Source: Mixophyes australis (lineage: Eukaryota > Chordata > Amphibia > Anura > Limnodynastidae). From it: a stretch of DNA of 64,000 bases. The translations under genes were made by a program, and so were the position numbers. Location: NCBI GenBank assembly GCA_036250195.1, contig JAVHZZ010000017.1:186001-250000 (forward strand). Reading direction: 5' to 3'. Under the pieces are notes generated by a model. It did no database searches. It saw only the letters and a list, made by a program, of their open reading frames with translations, and had not been told where the DNA came from. Shown here piece by piece: positions 43,809 through 53,925 of this stretch; the stretch's first letter is position 1, and each line of letters begins with the position of its first letter.

Positions 43809-44553
43809 GACATACCATCATGCGGCATACAGGGTGAGCTCATGTCTTGCACTGAAGGGTTAAGTTGTTACATAGTCTGATTCTACACATACTAACCTAG
43901 GAAACACCTATATTGTACTGATGCACTATCCACAATGTTCTACACATATATACACCAAGAAAATAATAATCAGATTCTGTTGGCTGAATCCCAAGGATTC
44001 AACTGAACACAAATCTTCCTAAACCTGCTAGGAATTATCCACATTTTAATCCAAATTCAGGATTCTGTACATCAATATATTTTACATATAATACATTTTC
44101 CACATTTAGAAATATAGCTGTAACATAAGTCTTCTAGTTTTACTCTTTCCTTCACCATCAGCCATCTAAAGATACAATATATTTACATAAATTAGTGGTC
44201 TTAAGTATGGATTTAACCAAATCTACCAGAGATCTTTAATTCTTCATATAAAACCTGCACATACTACAAATGTATTAGAAACATGAAATTATCTGATAGA
44301 AGAGGACTGGTGACTGTATCCGTCAGTGCAAGACATTTCCCCTGTTCATGAGCACGGAAAGATGGACACTGTTGCTGATTTAACACCAGATGTTTCATAT
44401 AGATATATAGATATATAAATATATAGATCTAATTGTTTAATTTAGATATACAGATATAGATGTTTATGTAATATGCTTAAAATATTGGTAGTTACAAAAA
44501 AACAAAAAAAACAAAAAAATTATTATAAGAGTAAGAGAGGGCTGGGATTAGTA
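43809..44553. other. Non-coding interval (possible 3' UTR)
   Basis: AT-rich, no gene recognised. ATAGATAT-type repeats at 44397-44455 and an A-rich stretch at 44497-44520. Confidence 0.5.
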
Positions 44554-44715
44554 GTGATATAAACACTGAGGGTGCATGTAGATGAAAAGGTTAAGGTGAC
44601 TGGCGGGTCAGGTTCAGGGCAGGATCATGCGTCCTCCCTGGCAGGTCATCGAGTGTCCCCTGCACGATTGCCTCAAATTTAGTTGACCCAGGTCAGCGAG
44701 CAGGTCCAGTCGCGG
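44554..44715 (+). mobile_element. Left-end fragment of the older Ngaro element
   Basis: GTGATATAAACACTGAGGG and the next 20 bases match the A repeat of the Ngaro array (48964-49000) with about five mismatches in 38. The fragment stops where the gypsy element begins. It suggests the older Ngaro element once continued from here to 48076. Confidence 0.5.
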
Positions 44716-44719
44716 TCGG

Positions 44720-46540
44720 TTAGGCTAGGTTCCGATGGTCTGTAAACACAGTAACAGGAAATATAGCCCCCTCCAACAGATGTCGCCATTCCTCCAGAGC
44801 CGCCTTGATGGCCAGTAACTCCTTGTCCCCTATTCCATAATTACATTCACTTGGAAGAAATCGTCTGGAGAAAAACCCACACGGGTTGTGTGAGCCAGCA
44901 GGAGACTCTTGAAAAAGCACCGCCCCAATGCCTACAGAGGATGCATCTACCTCTAAGAAGAAAGGTCGTTCTTGATCTGGCTGGGACAGAACTGGAGCTG
45001 AAGAAAATGCTTTCTTTAAGGTTATGAAGGCAGACATGGCTTCCGAGGACCAAACCCTGGGGTTGGCAGTCTTCCTGGTTAAAGCTGTAATGGGAGCTAT
45101 AATGGTGGAGAATCCCTGAATAAATTGGCGATAATAGTTTGCAAAGCCAATGAACCTTTGAATCGCTTTAAGGCCTTGTGGCTGAGGCCAGTCCAGAATA
45201 GCTGACACCTTGGTGGGATCCATACAAAGACCTTGACCCGACACAATGAAACCAAGAAAAGGTACCTGGCTAATCTCAAACACACATTTCTCAAGCTTGC
45301 AGTAGAGGTGATGTTTCCGGAGTCTACGTAAGACCTCCTTTACTTGTTCCCGATGAGTTTTCAGATCTTTAGAAAATATTAATATATCGTCTAAATACAC
45401 TACCACAGAAGTGTATAACAGGTCATGAAAGATATCGTTAACAAAGGTTTGGAAGATGGCTGGGGCGTTGCAGAGGCCGAAGGGCATCACCAGGTACTCG
45501 AAATGTCCATCTCTGGTGTTAAAGGCCGTTTTCCATTCGTCCCCCTTCTTGATGCGAATCAAATTATAGGCCCCACGGAGATCTAATTTGGAAAAAATTT
45601 GAGATCCACTGAGTTTGTCAAAGAGGTCGGAGATGAGAGGTAGTGGATATCGATTTTTGACAGTGATGCGGTTGAGAGGACGATAATCAATACAAGGCCG
45701 AAGAGACCCATCCTTCTTCTTAACGAAAAAAAACCCTGCACCCGCTGGGGAAGTGGATTTGCGGATAAATCCCCGTTTCAGGTTTTTCGAAATATATTGA
45801 GACATGGCTGACGTCTCTGGACGAGATAAAGGGTAGGTCCGCCCTTTGGGGATGGGTTGGTCAGGAGATAAAACAATAGCGCAATCCCAGGGACGATGAG
45901 GAGGCAAGATCTCCGCTTCCACCTTACTGAATACATCTTGGAATTCCATATAGGCCTCAGGAAGATGGGTTAGCTCGGAATGAGCCATTACTTGACATTT
46001 TGAAGGCAAGACTCTAGACAGACATTCAAAGCGACATCCTGAACCCCACGACATAACTTGAGCGTGGTCCCAATCCATCTGAGGAGAATGCTTTCTCAGC
46101 CACGGTAGCCCCAAGATGAGGGGATTAATGGACCTCGGCAACACCAAAAGTTGGATCATCTCGCTATGAAGTACTCCTACCATCAACCGAACAGGAGAAG
46201 TCACGGAGGAGATGGAGCCGTGGGTGACACGACTACCGTCGACTGCCGTCAGAGATAACGGTTGAGGCAATGGGTTTAAAGGTATTTGGAGCTGCGAAGC
46301 TAGATCCGCCGAAATGAAGTTCCCGGAGGAGCCGGAGTCCACAAAGGCCGTGGTGGAAAAGGTACCCTTGGGGGTGCTCAGGATGACAGCCATCTGAAAT
46401 TCTGGGGAATTTTCTTTAGAATAGGGAGCAACTGTGGATTCTCCTAAAACGGCCTCCCCGCCACCGTTTAGGAGGAAGAGTTTCCCGGTTTCTTGGGACA
46501 AACTCTTAGCAGGTGTCCCGGATCTCCACAATACAGACAC
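44720..46540 (-). CDS. pol: Gypsy pol: protease, reverse transcriptase, partial RNase H
   Basis: 606 codons without a stop. Aspartic protease active site FVDSGSSGNFIS lies near residue 66. Reverse transcriptase follows with KKKDGSLRPCIDYRPLN, KLDLRGAYNLIRI, FGLCNAPAIFQTF and the catalytic VVYLDDILIFS. The tether leads into RNase H (FFLEVDASSVGIGAVL), which breaks off at VFTDHRNLA. The frame overlaps the end of gag by about 70 bases in another frame, consistent with ribosomal frameshifting. Family knowledge: this polyprotein copies element RNA in cytoplasmic particles. Integrase is missing. Confidence 0.93.
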   Translation of the reverse strand: MSVLWRSGTPAKSLSQETGKLFLLNGGGEAVLGESTVAPYSKENSPEFQMAVILSTPKGTFSTTAFVDSGSSGNFISADLASQLQIPLNPLPQPLSLTAVDGSRVTHGSISSVTSPVRLMVGVLHSEMIQLLVLPRSINPLILGLPWLRKHSPQMDWDHAQVMSWGSGCRFECLSRVLPSKCQVMAHSELTHLPEAYMEFQDVFSKVEAEILPPHRPWDCAIVLSPDQPIPKGRTYPLSRPETSAMSQYISKNLKRGFIRKSTSPAGAGFFFVKKKDGSLRPCIDYRPLNRITVKNRYPLPLISDLFDKLSGSQIFSKLDLRGAYNLIRIKKGDEWKTAFNTRDGHFEYLVMPFGLCNAPAIFQTFVNDIFHDLLYTSVVVYLDDILIFSKDLKTHREQVKEVLRRLRKHHLYCKLEKCVFEISQVPFLGFIVSGQGLCMDPTKVSAILDWPQPQGLKAIQRFIGFANYYRQFIQGFSTIIAPITALTRKTANPRVWSSEAMSAFITLKKAFSSAPVLSQPDQERPFFLEVDASSVGIGAVLFQESPAGSHNPCGFFSRRFLPSECNYGIGDKELLAIKAALEEWRHLLEGAIFPVTVFTDHRNLA

Positions 46541-47412
46541 AGGCGTTGTTTGAAGCGTCTCTCCCTCTCTTCAAGGGATAATTTAGAGCGTCCTACTTGC
46601 ATTGGTTCGTCCACTGGCAGGATGGGATTTTGGAACTGGGGTGCTAACCGTGGTATGAACCGTTTGCCAGGAGAGCGTTCCTGCGTGCGCTCTTGGTAGC
46701 GCAAATCCACCTTTATGCACATGGAGATGAGGGAATCTAACTCGGCCGGGAGTTCTCTGGAAATTAGCTCATCCTTAATCCGGTCAACCAGACCTTGCCA
46801 AAAGGTTGCCACCAGTGCTTCGTTATTCCATTTTAACTCGGAAGCCAGGGTCCGAAATTGAACTGCGTATTGCCCCACGGACAGGTCACCTTGGCGGAGG
46901 TTTAACAAGCTAGTAGCTGCAGAAGCAACTCTTCCGGGATCATCGAAGACTTTTCTGAAAGCTTCAATGAAGGAGTTGGAGCTATTAAGAAGTGGACCCC
47001 CTTGTTCCCATAAAGGTGAGGCCCAGGCAAGGGCTTGACCACTGAGGAGGGAGATGAGAAAGGCTACTTTGGTGCGTTCTGAAGAAAAGGCCCCTGGGTT
47101 GCACTCAAATTGAATGGCACATTGGTTCAGAAAGCCCCTGCACTTCTTGGGATCACCGTCAAACTTTTTGGGTGTCGGGATGCGTAAACCGGAGGCCGCT
47201 GTAGAGACCGTAACCACACTGGATGCTGTGGATGCAGAAGAGGTTATGGCTGGTGTAGCGGGTGAAGCATTCTGAAATGTATCGAAGCGGGTAGCAATCC
47301 CTTGGACACATTGTAGGAGATGCGCTTGGGCTGCTTCTTGTTGCTCCACTCGTTGAGCCAAATGCAGGAGTAGGTCTCGAGCAGACGGTTCACCAGACCC
47401 CTCCGTTGTCAT
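46468..47412 (-). CDS. gag: Gypsy gag with zinc knuckle
   Basis: 315 codons starting MTTEGSGEPSARDLL. An N-terminal helical/coiled region (LAQRVEQQEAAQAHLL), a Ser/Thr/Ala-rich linker, then the capsid-like core (IPTPKKFDGDPKKCRGFLN, SLLSGQALAWASPLWEQ, SVGQYAVQFRTLASELKW) and the CCHC zinc knuckle CLYCGDPGHLLRVC near the end. It would form the particle that packages element RNA. The frame is intact. Confidence 0.93.
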   Translation of the reverse strand: MTTEGSGEPSARDLLLHLAQRVEQQEAAQAHLLQCVQGIATRFDTFQNASPATPAITSSASTASSVVTVSTAASGLRIPTPKKFDGDPKKCRGFLNQCAIQFECNPGAFSSERTKVAFLISLLSGQALAWASPLWEQGGPLLNSSNSFIEAFRKVFDDPGRVASAATSLLNLRQGDLSVGQYAVQFRTLASELKWNNEALVATFWQGLVDRIKDELISRELPAELDSLISMCIKVDLRYQERTQERSPGKRFIPRLAPQFQNPILPVDEPMQVGRSKLSLEERERRFKQRLCLYCGDPGHLLRVCPKKPGNSSS

Positions 47413-48069
47413 GGCCAGAGTATACTGTCACGACTGATAGTGGGTACCTGCTGTTGTTGGCGCAACTCAGAGGAAGGCGCGGAGTCTAACGTGCCCCTGG
47501 TATTCACCAGGAACCCCCGCAAGGAAGTATGGACTCCGCTGCAGGGACACGCAGGTGGCGGTCCTTCCTAGAGTCCACAGCGAGATACAAGGAGGTGTCA
47601 GACAGGCCGGGTCAGCAACGTTCAGGTAGAAGAGGTACAAAGGGAAATCCAGAAGAATGGTGAGGCAAGCCGGGTCGGTAACTTTCAGGGAGAACAGTAC
47701 AAAGGCAGAATCCAAATAGGGGTGGTCAAACGGTCCGGGTCAAAAGGTCACAAGCAGCACGAGGATAGTCAGGAACGAATACAGCAACTGGTATACACAA
47801 ACGCTGGAGGCAGGAAGACCTGATACTCTGGCACTGGTGAGAGGGCAGGAAGAGGTTTAAATACTGTGGTAACCCAATCAGAATCAGCGCTGCAGCGCTG
47901 TCATACCTGCCGCCGGGAATCCTTCATAGCGTCCCGTTGCCTAGCAACGGGGCGCGTCATCACACCCAGAGGTCGGACGGCAGGGGGATCCGGAAGTGAT
48001 GCGTCTGGTTGCTATGCAACCAGACGCGCTGTCAGCAGACAGGCGGCCGTGCGGAACGGCGCCTGACAT
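47413..48069 (-). repeat. Gypsy 5' LTR and leader
   Basis: Begins on the minus strand with TGTCAGGCGCCGTTCCGC at 48069. It contains the TATA-like TATTTAAACC at about 47855 and ends CAGTCGTGACA at about 47427, directly before gag. TGTCA/TGACA ends would suit an LTR of about 640 bp, but without a 3' LTR the boundary between LTR and leader cannot be fixed. Confidence 0.6.
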
Positions 48070-48075
48070 TCTCCC

Positions 48076-48440
48076 TCTGCAGGTTCGGCTGGTTGTGTGA
48101 CATCAGGTCAGAGTTCTGGGCGTGCTTCTTATGCGGAAGCCGCATCTACGGCCATGGTGGGCCCGTCATCACGTGTGGAAGGTGGTAGTCGTGGGTCAGT
48201 TGGTGAGCATGCCAGTAGGGTATCTGGTTCTAGCTCTGATTCCAGCTCTTCTACCTCTGGGAGTGAGGTTCCGGCCAGGTCTGGGAGGGCAGACACAAGA
48301 TTGATGAAGCTCCGGGAGAGGAAGTTGTGTAGTACCTGCCATAGGGCGGGGTTGGAAGGTGTTGGTTCCAATGAAGGAAGCAGGATATTGAGGGACGATG
48401 TGGTGCGCTGTTCCAATACAGCTGTCAGGGAGATATTAGG
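48076..48440 (+). pseudogene. Older Ngaro element: gag fragment
   Basis: Encodes a Ser/Gly-rich segment (SSRVEGGSRGSVGEH, SGSSSDSSSSTSGSEV) followed by RLMKLRERKLCSTCHRAGL. The order and later domains suggest gag of a Ngaro-type element. Similarity is by composition and position only. It begins where the gypsy LTR ends. Confidence 0.5.
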
Positions 48441-48449
48441 TGCCGGGTG

Positions 48450-48880
48450 TGTGGTAAGATAGGCACAGGTTGTTTTGTGGATATGTTTGCCATCACTAAT
48501 AAGGCTACAGATGATTTGGCAGCATCAAGGTCACGCTCTGGTGTGTTGACGAGGCATATCGAGAAATTGTCATACCTGGTTATTGAAATTGACACTGTTG
48601 CAGGGTGTTGTAAGCTTCCAATGGAGGAAGTGGCTAAGTTGAGGGGTGTGATTGATTCATTTCAGGGTGAGTGTAAGGTGCAGTAAAAACAGGTGCAGTC
48701 ACTGCTTGGCCTGCTTAATTTTGCTTGTAGAGTGATACCCATGGGTAGGGTTTTTTGCCAGAAGTTAGAGAGGGCTATGGTTGGGATTACAAAAGCAATG
48801 CATTTTGTGAGGATATCCAAGGAAATTAGAGATTATATGGCTATGTGGTGCATGTTCTTGGAAAATTTTAAATGAGTTTG
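48450..48880 (+). pseudogene. Older Ngaro element: reverse transcriptase C-terminal fragment
   Basis: Reads SYLVIEIDTVAGCCKLPMEE, VAKLRGVIDSFQGECKVQ, stop, KQVQSLLGLLNFACRVIPMG, RVFCQKLERAMVGI and FLENF. This is the RT thumb/connection characteristic of Ngaro retrotransposons. The catalytic palm is deleted. Gag runs into it directly. Confidence 0.75.
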
Positions 48881-48934
48881 AAGCTGCTTTGTTTCGGCTT
48901 GAGTGTGTAAAGGCTTTTTTCATGGCTTTCAGAA

Positions 48935-49152
48935 ATACAACAGAGGGATTGAATGAGACCGAGGTGATATAAACACTGAGGGGGCAGGCAGAGGAAAAAG
49001 TACAGGCATACCAGGAGTTAACTTATCTGGGTTGTGGTAGAAATCTGAGTTATCCAATCAGTGGAGCCGGAAGGGGAGGGGTTTGCTTTCCTGAGGAGGC
49101 TTATAACATATAGGAAAAGGATGTGACTTCCTCTTGCCGGATAGATTTGTTA
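48935..49152 (+). repeat. Ngaro repeat A, copy 1
   Basis: Starts ATACAACAGAGGGATTGAAT and ends GGATAGATTTGTTA. It contains the TATA-like GGCTTATAACATATAGG, so it may hold the element promoter. Confidence 0.85.
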
Positions 49153-49439
49153 AGTGAGTATGGGCTCTCTGCTGTCCTGGTAAGTATTGCTACATAAACT
49201 GTTTTTTCACTGTGTTTTTTAACTGTGTTATACTGTTTTTGGTATTGCATTTATTACTGTGATCGTGTTTATTTAAGTTGTATTTTCAGTGTTCTTTTCT
49301 TTTCACATTTGTTCCCAATCCATTCTCCTCCTTGTTTTCTCCACCTTATCTTCTTCCCCTAGTTCTTGTCCCTTCCTCCCCTACCTTTCCCCTCTCTCTT
49401 TTTCTTGTTTGTTTTTTGTTACCTTTTCCTTCCCCCATT

Positions 49440-49754
49440 ATGCTCCGGGCCAAGAGAGTTAGGGTTCCACCCCACCGCCTCGCTGAGGCTTGTTCCCCCC
49501 CCTCGGCCCTTAGTAAGCGGCGAGCCCAGATCCGGGCCTCGCCGACGGGTGTTTCCTCTTCCCCCCTCTCGGGTAGTGGGGTGGGTGTCCCCGGCGGTTC
49601 CGCTGCGGCCGCGGCAGCTAGTAAAAGTTTCTGCGCATGCGTGACGACGCGCACGCAGACGCGCGCGCATGCGCGTCAGTCCATCCCGATTCCGGCGGCC
49701 ATGTTAGATGCGGGCGCTCCAGGAGGGCCCGTGGATGCCCCTGCAGCCCAGTAG
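49440..49754 (+). CDS. Ngaro gag N-terminal remnant, unit 1
   Basis: Starts MLRAKRVRVPPHRLAEA, then a Pro/Ser/Gly/Ala-rich low-complexity stretch, ending DAPAAQ. CpG-rich (CGCGCGCATGCG) unlike the surroundings. In full Ngaro elements a longer gag would follow. Here it stops where the recombinase frame begins, marking an internal deletion. Confidence 0.5.
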   Translation: MLRAKRVRVPPHRLAEACSPPSALSKRRAQIRASPTGVSSSPLSGSGVGVPGGSAAAAAASKSFCACVTTRTQTRAHARQSIPIPAAMLDAGAPGGPVDAPAAQ

Positions 49755-50035
49755 AATTGACAAGGTTGTATAGGGATATGTCTCCTGCTCCCGGTGGTTA
49801 TTGGCTTAGACATGGTAATGGTTTTCCCCTTACAAAGTTTCAATTTTCAGCGGTATTCAAAAATTGCGTGGTTAAGCTTGGTTTGAGTGCAGCGGACTAT
49901 GGGACGCATTCCTTTAGGATAGGGGCAGCTACGGTAGCGGCAGAAGAAGGTGTGTCTGAGCAGAGCATTATGGCTTTGGGTAGATGGAAGTCTAAGTGTT
50001 TTAAGCGGTATGTCAGGCCAGCTGTGGCGCTCTAG
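49747..50035 (+). CDS. Ngaro tyrosine recombinase C-terminal part, unit 1
   Basis: Encodes VELTRLYRDMSPAPGGYWLR, FPLTKFQFSAVFKNCVVKLG, then the catalytic end YGTHSFRIGAATVAAEEG, SIMALGRWKSKCFKRYVRP. HxxR (HSFR), the GRW tryptophan and the terminal tyrosine are all present. The N-terminal catalytic arginine region is missing, so it cannot act alone. Confidence 0.85.
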
Positions 50036-50321
50036 CCTTAGACAGGGCGATGTAATAAGGCTGACCTATGACGTTGCGTTGCTTACCTTGTTGAAAGGGA
50101 GCGCGGAGGGTTTTGCCATTTCTTTTCTCCGGGGGCCTGATTGGCGGTGGCACCCCGGGGTTTCCGGTTTTACCTCCGCATGGGTCACCCTGCGTTATGC
50201 GCGAATGTGGCAGTTTTTTGTTTTCAGTATTAATTATGTTTTACGTTTTGCCATTTAATTTACTACTAATACATTACTCCATGTTGCAGGTGTACGTCAG
50301 GATGGGAGGAGTATTTGACTG

Positions 50322-50852
50322 GTAGGCCATTCATTTGTTTTATGGGCCGGTAAGAGCGGCCCTGCTCATGATGTGAGCAAATTTTCCAGGGCGGAGTCAA
50401 TAAGATGGATAGGTGTTAGGGGTATGCGTTGGGAATCTCTGTTGAAGATACTAAAAGACACCGAGAGTAGGTTTGGGCGCCCTTTAGAACTTGTAATTCA
50501 CCTTGGGGTGAATGACCTGGGTAAGTGGTCCAGTTTAGAGCTCATTGAACATATAAGATCTGATGTCGGGGCCATTAAGTTACATTGGCCAACAGTTCAC
50601 CTTACATGGTCCGATATTATCCCTAGGCGCAATTGGAGAGGGGCGGATAAACTGGCACGGATTGAGAAAGCTTGTGGGAAGGTAAATAGGGTGGTTCGGA
50701 AGATCTTTCAGGAAGTAGGTGGTGGCTGCATTAGTTATCCGTCCATAAGGGCTGTGTTGACGCAGTACTATAGGCCCGATGGTGTACATTTGTCTGATTT
50801 GGGTATGGCATACTTTATAGAGCAGATATTTGGTTTTCTTGTTTGGCTATGA
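50322..50852 (+). CDS. SGNH hydrolase domain, unit 1
   Basis: Encodes VGHSFVLWAGKSGPAHD, WIGVRGMRWESLLKIL, LELVIHLGVNDLGKWSS, LTWSDIIPRRNWRGADK and YRPDGVHLSDLGMAYFIEQ. These are the SGNH/GDSL blocks: Ser (GHS), the GxND block, and the DxxH end (DGVH). The GGND glycine is valine here. A stop (TGA) sits two codons upstream of VGHS, so expression would need splicing or re-initiation. TACTAAT and TTGCAG at 50265-50290 look like a branch point and acceptor. SGNH domains occur in some vertebrate Ngaro elements; substrate unknown. Confidence 0.8.
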   Translation, partial: VGHSFVLWAGKSGPAHDVSKFSRAESIRWIGVRGMRWESLLKILKDTESRFGRPLELVIHLGVNDLGKWSSLELIEHIRSDVGAIKLHWPTVHLTWSDIIPRRNWRGADKLARIEKACGKVNRVVRKIFQEVGGGCISYPSIRAVLTQYYRPDGVHLSDLGMAYFIEQIFGFLVWL

Positions 50853-50899
50853 GAGGTCGGTTGGTGGCGGGCTGCGGTTCCTGGTGGGAAACCTTAGCT

Positions 50900-51302
50900 G
50901 TGGCAGTAAGCAGCCCAATCAGCGGCCATTTTGTTACATTGAAGGCGTAGTAGGCACTCTCCTCTTAAAGGGATTGGGCAATTAGCAGAATAGCCCTTCG
51001 GGGTTAAGGGGCTCCGCTTAGGCGGGCGGGCCTCAGCTAATATGCCAAATGGGGGAGTTTGGCATTTTACGCCTAGTCGAGTCCAAATTAGTTTGGACGG
51101 AATTTACAACTAGTAGGTGTGGCCTGGATGCTGATTGGTCTGTTTATGTTGGCCACCAATTTTTCCCCAGCAGGTTTCGCCTATAATAAATTCCTGACCT
51201 TTCAAACGCCAATTCAAGTCTCTGTGTCGTTATTTTAGTTGTTAAGTTAACTCTGGTAAAGGTTAAAGATGGTATAGAAGGTTGTCCACCATAAGCGGTT
51301 TA
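50900..51302 (+). repeat. Ngaro repeat B, copy 1
   Basis: From GTGGCAGTAAGCAGCCC to CCACCATAAGCGGTTTA. It contains AATAAA at 51185. Confidence 0.85.
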
Positions 51303-51520
51303 ATACAACAGAGGGATTGAATGAGACCGAGGTGATATAAACGCTGAGGGGGCAGGCAGAGGAAAAAGTACAGGCATACCAGGAGTTAACTTATCTGGGT
51401 TGTGGTAGAAATCTGAGTTATCCAATCAGTGGAGCCGGAAGGGGAGGGGTTTGCTTTCCTGAGGAGGCTTATAACATATAGGAAAAGGATGTGACTTCCT
51501 CTTGCCGGATAGATTTGTTA
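51303..51520 (+). repeat. Ngaro repeat A, copy 2
   Basis: Matches copy 1; AAACGCTGAGG instead of AAACACTGAGG. Confidence 0.85.
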
Positions 51521-51807
51521 AGTGAGTATGGGCTCTCTGCTGTCCTGGTAAGTATTGCTACATAAACTGTTTTTTCACTGTGTTTTTTAACTGTGTTATA
51601 CTGTTTTTGGTATTGCATTTATTGCTGTGATCGTGTTTATTTAAGTTGTATTTTCAGTGTTCTTTTCTTTTCACATTTGTTCCCAATCCATTCTCCTCCT
51701 TGTTTTCTCCACCTTATCTTCTTCCCCTAGTTCTTGTCCCTTCCTCCCCTACCTTTCCCCTCTCTCTTTTTCTTGTTTATTTTTTGTTACCTTTTCCTTC
51801 CCCCATT

Positions 51808-52107
51808 ATGCTCCGGGCCAAGAGAGTTAGGGTTCCACCCCACCGCCTCGCTGAGGTGGCCCTTAGTAAGCGGCGAGCCCAGATCCGGGCCTCGCCGACG
51901 GGTGTTTCCTCTTCCCCCCTCTCGGGTAGTGGGGTGGGTGTCCCCGGCGGTTCCGCTGCAGCCGCGGCGGCTAGTAAAAGTTTCTGCGCATGCGTGACGA
52001 CGCGCACGCAGATGCGCGCGCATGCGCGTCAGTCCATCCCGATTCCGGCGGCCATGTTAGATGCGGGCGCTCCAGGAGCGCCCGTGGATGCCCCTGCAGC
52101 CCAGTAG
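51808..52107 (+). CDS. Ngaro gag N-terminal remnant, unit 2
   Basis: As in unit 1 but with a 15-bp in-frame deletion after RLAE (the ACSPP segment is lost). It ends DAPAAQ. Confidence 0.5.
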   Translation: MLRAKRVRVPPHRLAEVALSKRRAQIRASPTGVSSSPLSGSGVGVPGGSAAAAAASKSFCACVTTRTQMRAHARQSIPIPAAMLDAGAPGAPVDAPAAQ

Positions 52108-52388
52108 AATTGACAAGGTTGTATAGGGATATGTCTCCTGCTCCCGGTGGTTATTGGCTTAGACATGGTAATGGTTTTCCCCTTACAAAGTTTCAATTTT
52201 CAGCGGTATTCAAAAATTGCGTGGTTAAGCTTGGTTTGAGTGCAGCGGACTATGGGACGCATTCCTTTAGGATAGGGGCAGCTACGGTAGCGGCAGAAGA
52301 AGGTGTGTCTGAGCAGAGCATTATGGCTTTGGGTAGATGGAAGTCTAAGTGTTTTAAGTGGTATGTCAGGCCAGCTGTGGCGCTCTAG
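52100..52388 (+). CDS. Ngaro tyrosine recombinase C-terminal part, unit 2
   Basis: Same as unit 1 except FKRYVRP reads FKWYVRP. HSFR, GRW and tyrosine are kept. Confidence 0.85.
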
Positions 52389-52674
52389 CCTTAGACAGGG
52401 CGATGTAATAAGGCTGACCTATGACGTTGCGTTGCTTACCTTGTTGAAAGGGAGCGCGGAGGGTTTTGCCATTTCTTTTCTCCGGGGGCCTGATTGGCGG
52501 TGGCACCCCGGGGTTTCCGGTTTTACCTCTGCATGGGTCACCCTGCGTTATGCGCGAATGTGGCAGTTTTTTGTTTTCAGTATTAATTATGTTTTACGTT
52601 TTGCCATTTAATTTACTACTAATAAATTACTCCATGTTGCAGGTGTACGTCAGGATGGGAGGAGTATTTGACTA

Positions 52675-53199
52675 GTAGGCCATTCATTTGTTTTTTGGGC
52701 CGGTAAGAGCGGCCCTGCTCATGATGTGAGCAAATTTTCCAGGGCGGAGTCAATAAGATGGATAGGTGTTAGGGGTATGCATTGGGCATCTCTGTTGAAG
52801 ATACTAAAAGACACCGAGAGTAGGTTTGGGCGCCCTTTAGAACTTGTAATTCACCTTGGGGGGAATGACCTGGGTAAGTGGTCCAGTTTAGAGCTCATTG
52901 AACATATAAGATCTGATGTCGGGGCCATTAAGTTACATTGGCCAACAGTTCACCTTACATGGTCCGATATTATCCCTAGGCGCAATTGGAGAGGGGCGGA
53001 TAAACCAGCACGGATTGAGAAAGCTTGTGGGAAGGTAAATAGGGCGGTTCGGAAGATCTTTCAGGAAGTAGGTGGTGGCTGCATTAGTTATCCGTCCATA
53101 AGGGCTGTGTTGACGCAGTACTATAGGCCCGATGGTGTACATTTGTCTGATTTGGGTATGGCATACTTTATAGAGCAGATATTTGTTTTTTTTTGTTTG
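52675..53199 (+). CDS. SGNH hydrolase domain, unit 2
   Basis: As unit 1 but with the canonical LVIHLGGNDLGKW block, so this copy keeps all catalytic blocks (GHS, GGND, DGVH). The end is altered after FIEQIF by a T-run length change. The same TGA stop precedes VGHS. Confidence 0.8.
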
Positions 53200-53254
53200 G
53201 CTATGAGAGGTCGGTTGGTGGCGGGCTGCGGTTCCTGGTGGGAAACCTTAGCTG

Positions 53255-53656
53255 TGGCAGTAAGCAGCCCAATCAGCGGCCATTTTGTTACATTGAAGGC
53301 GTAGTAGGCACTCTCCTCTTAAAGGGATTGGGCAATTAGCAGAATAGCCCTTCGGGGTTAAGGGGCTCCGCTTAGGCGGGCGGGCCTCAGCTAATATGCC
53401 AAATGGGGGAGTTTGGCATTTTACGCCTAGTCGAGTCCAAATTAGTTTGGACGGAATTTACAACTAGTAGGTGTGGCCTGGATGCTGATTGGTCTGTTTA
53501 TGTTGGCCACCAATTTTTCCCCAGCAGGTTTCGCCTATAATAAATTCCTGACCTTTCAAACGCCAATTCAAGTCTCTGTGTCGTTATTTTAGTTGTTAAG
53601 TTAACTCTGGTAAAGGTTAAAGATGGTATAGAAGTTTGTCCACCATAAGCGGTTTA
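53255..53656 (+). repeat. Ngaro repeat B, copy 2
   Basis: Matches 50900-51302 almost exactly. Confidence 0.85.
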
Positions 53657-53874
53657 ATACAACAGAGGGATTGAATGAGACCGAGGTGATATAAACGCTG
53701 AGGGGGCAGGCAGAGGAAAAAGTACAGGCATTCCAGGAGTTAACTTATCTGGGTTGTGGTAGAAATCTGAGTTATCCAATCAGTGGAGCCGGAAGGGGAG
53801 GGGTTTGCTTTCCTGAGGAGGCTTATAACATATAGGAAAAGGATGTGACTTCCTCTTGCCGGATAGATTTGTTA
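53657..53874 (+). repeat. Ngaro repeat A, copy 3 (A2)
   Basis: Matches copies 1 and 2, then passes into a 51-bp linker (CCCACCCACCCATCCC...) and B2. Confidence 0.85.
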
Positions 53875-53925
53875 CCCACCCACCCATCCCATATTGTGGT
53901 ATTGATATTGGACTTGTGTTTACAA

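Larger units (their letters stand above)
44716..48069 (-). mobile_element. Ty3/gypsy LTR retrotransposon, 3'-truncated
   Basis: Minus-strand order is LTR and leader (47413-48069), gag (46468-47412) and pol (44720-46540). The element ends inside RNase H at 44716. The rest of RNase H, integrase and the 3' LTR are absent, so the copy cannot transpose even though its two reading frames are intact. The lack of frameshifts implies youth. The truncation is at the 3' end, which normal reverse transcription does not produce, so it points to recombination or deletion after insertion. Confidence 0.9.

Noticed and set aside
43429..43863. Alternative 144-codon frame in the last exon of the module gene
   Set aside because: It does not join in phase with the preceding exons; the phase-0 frame to the stop at 43806 does.
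49346..49670. Minus-strand open frames opposite the Ngaro gag remnant
   Set aside because: They arise from the GC-rich low-complexity sequence and have no domain or conservation beyond the tandem copy itself.
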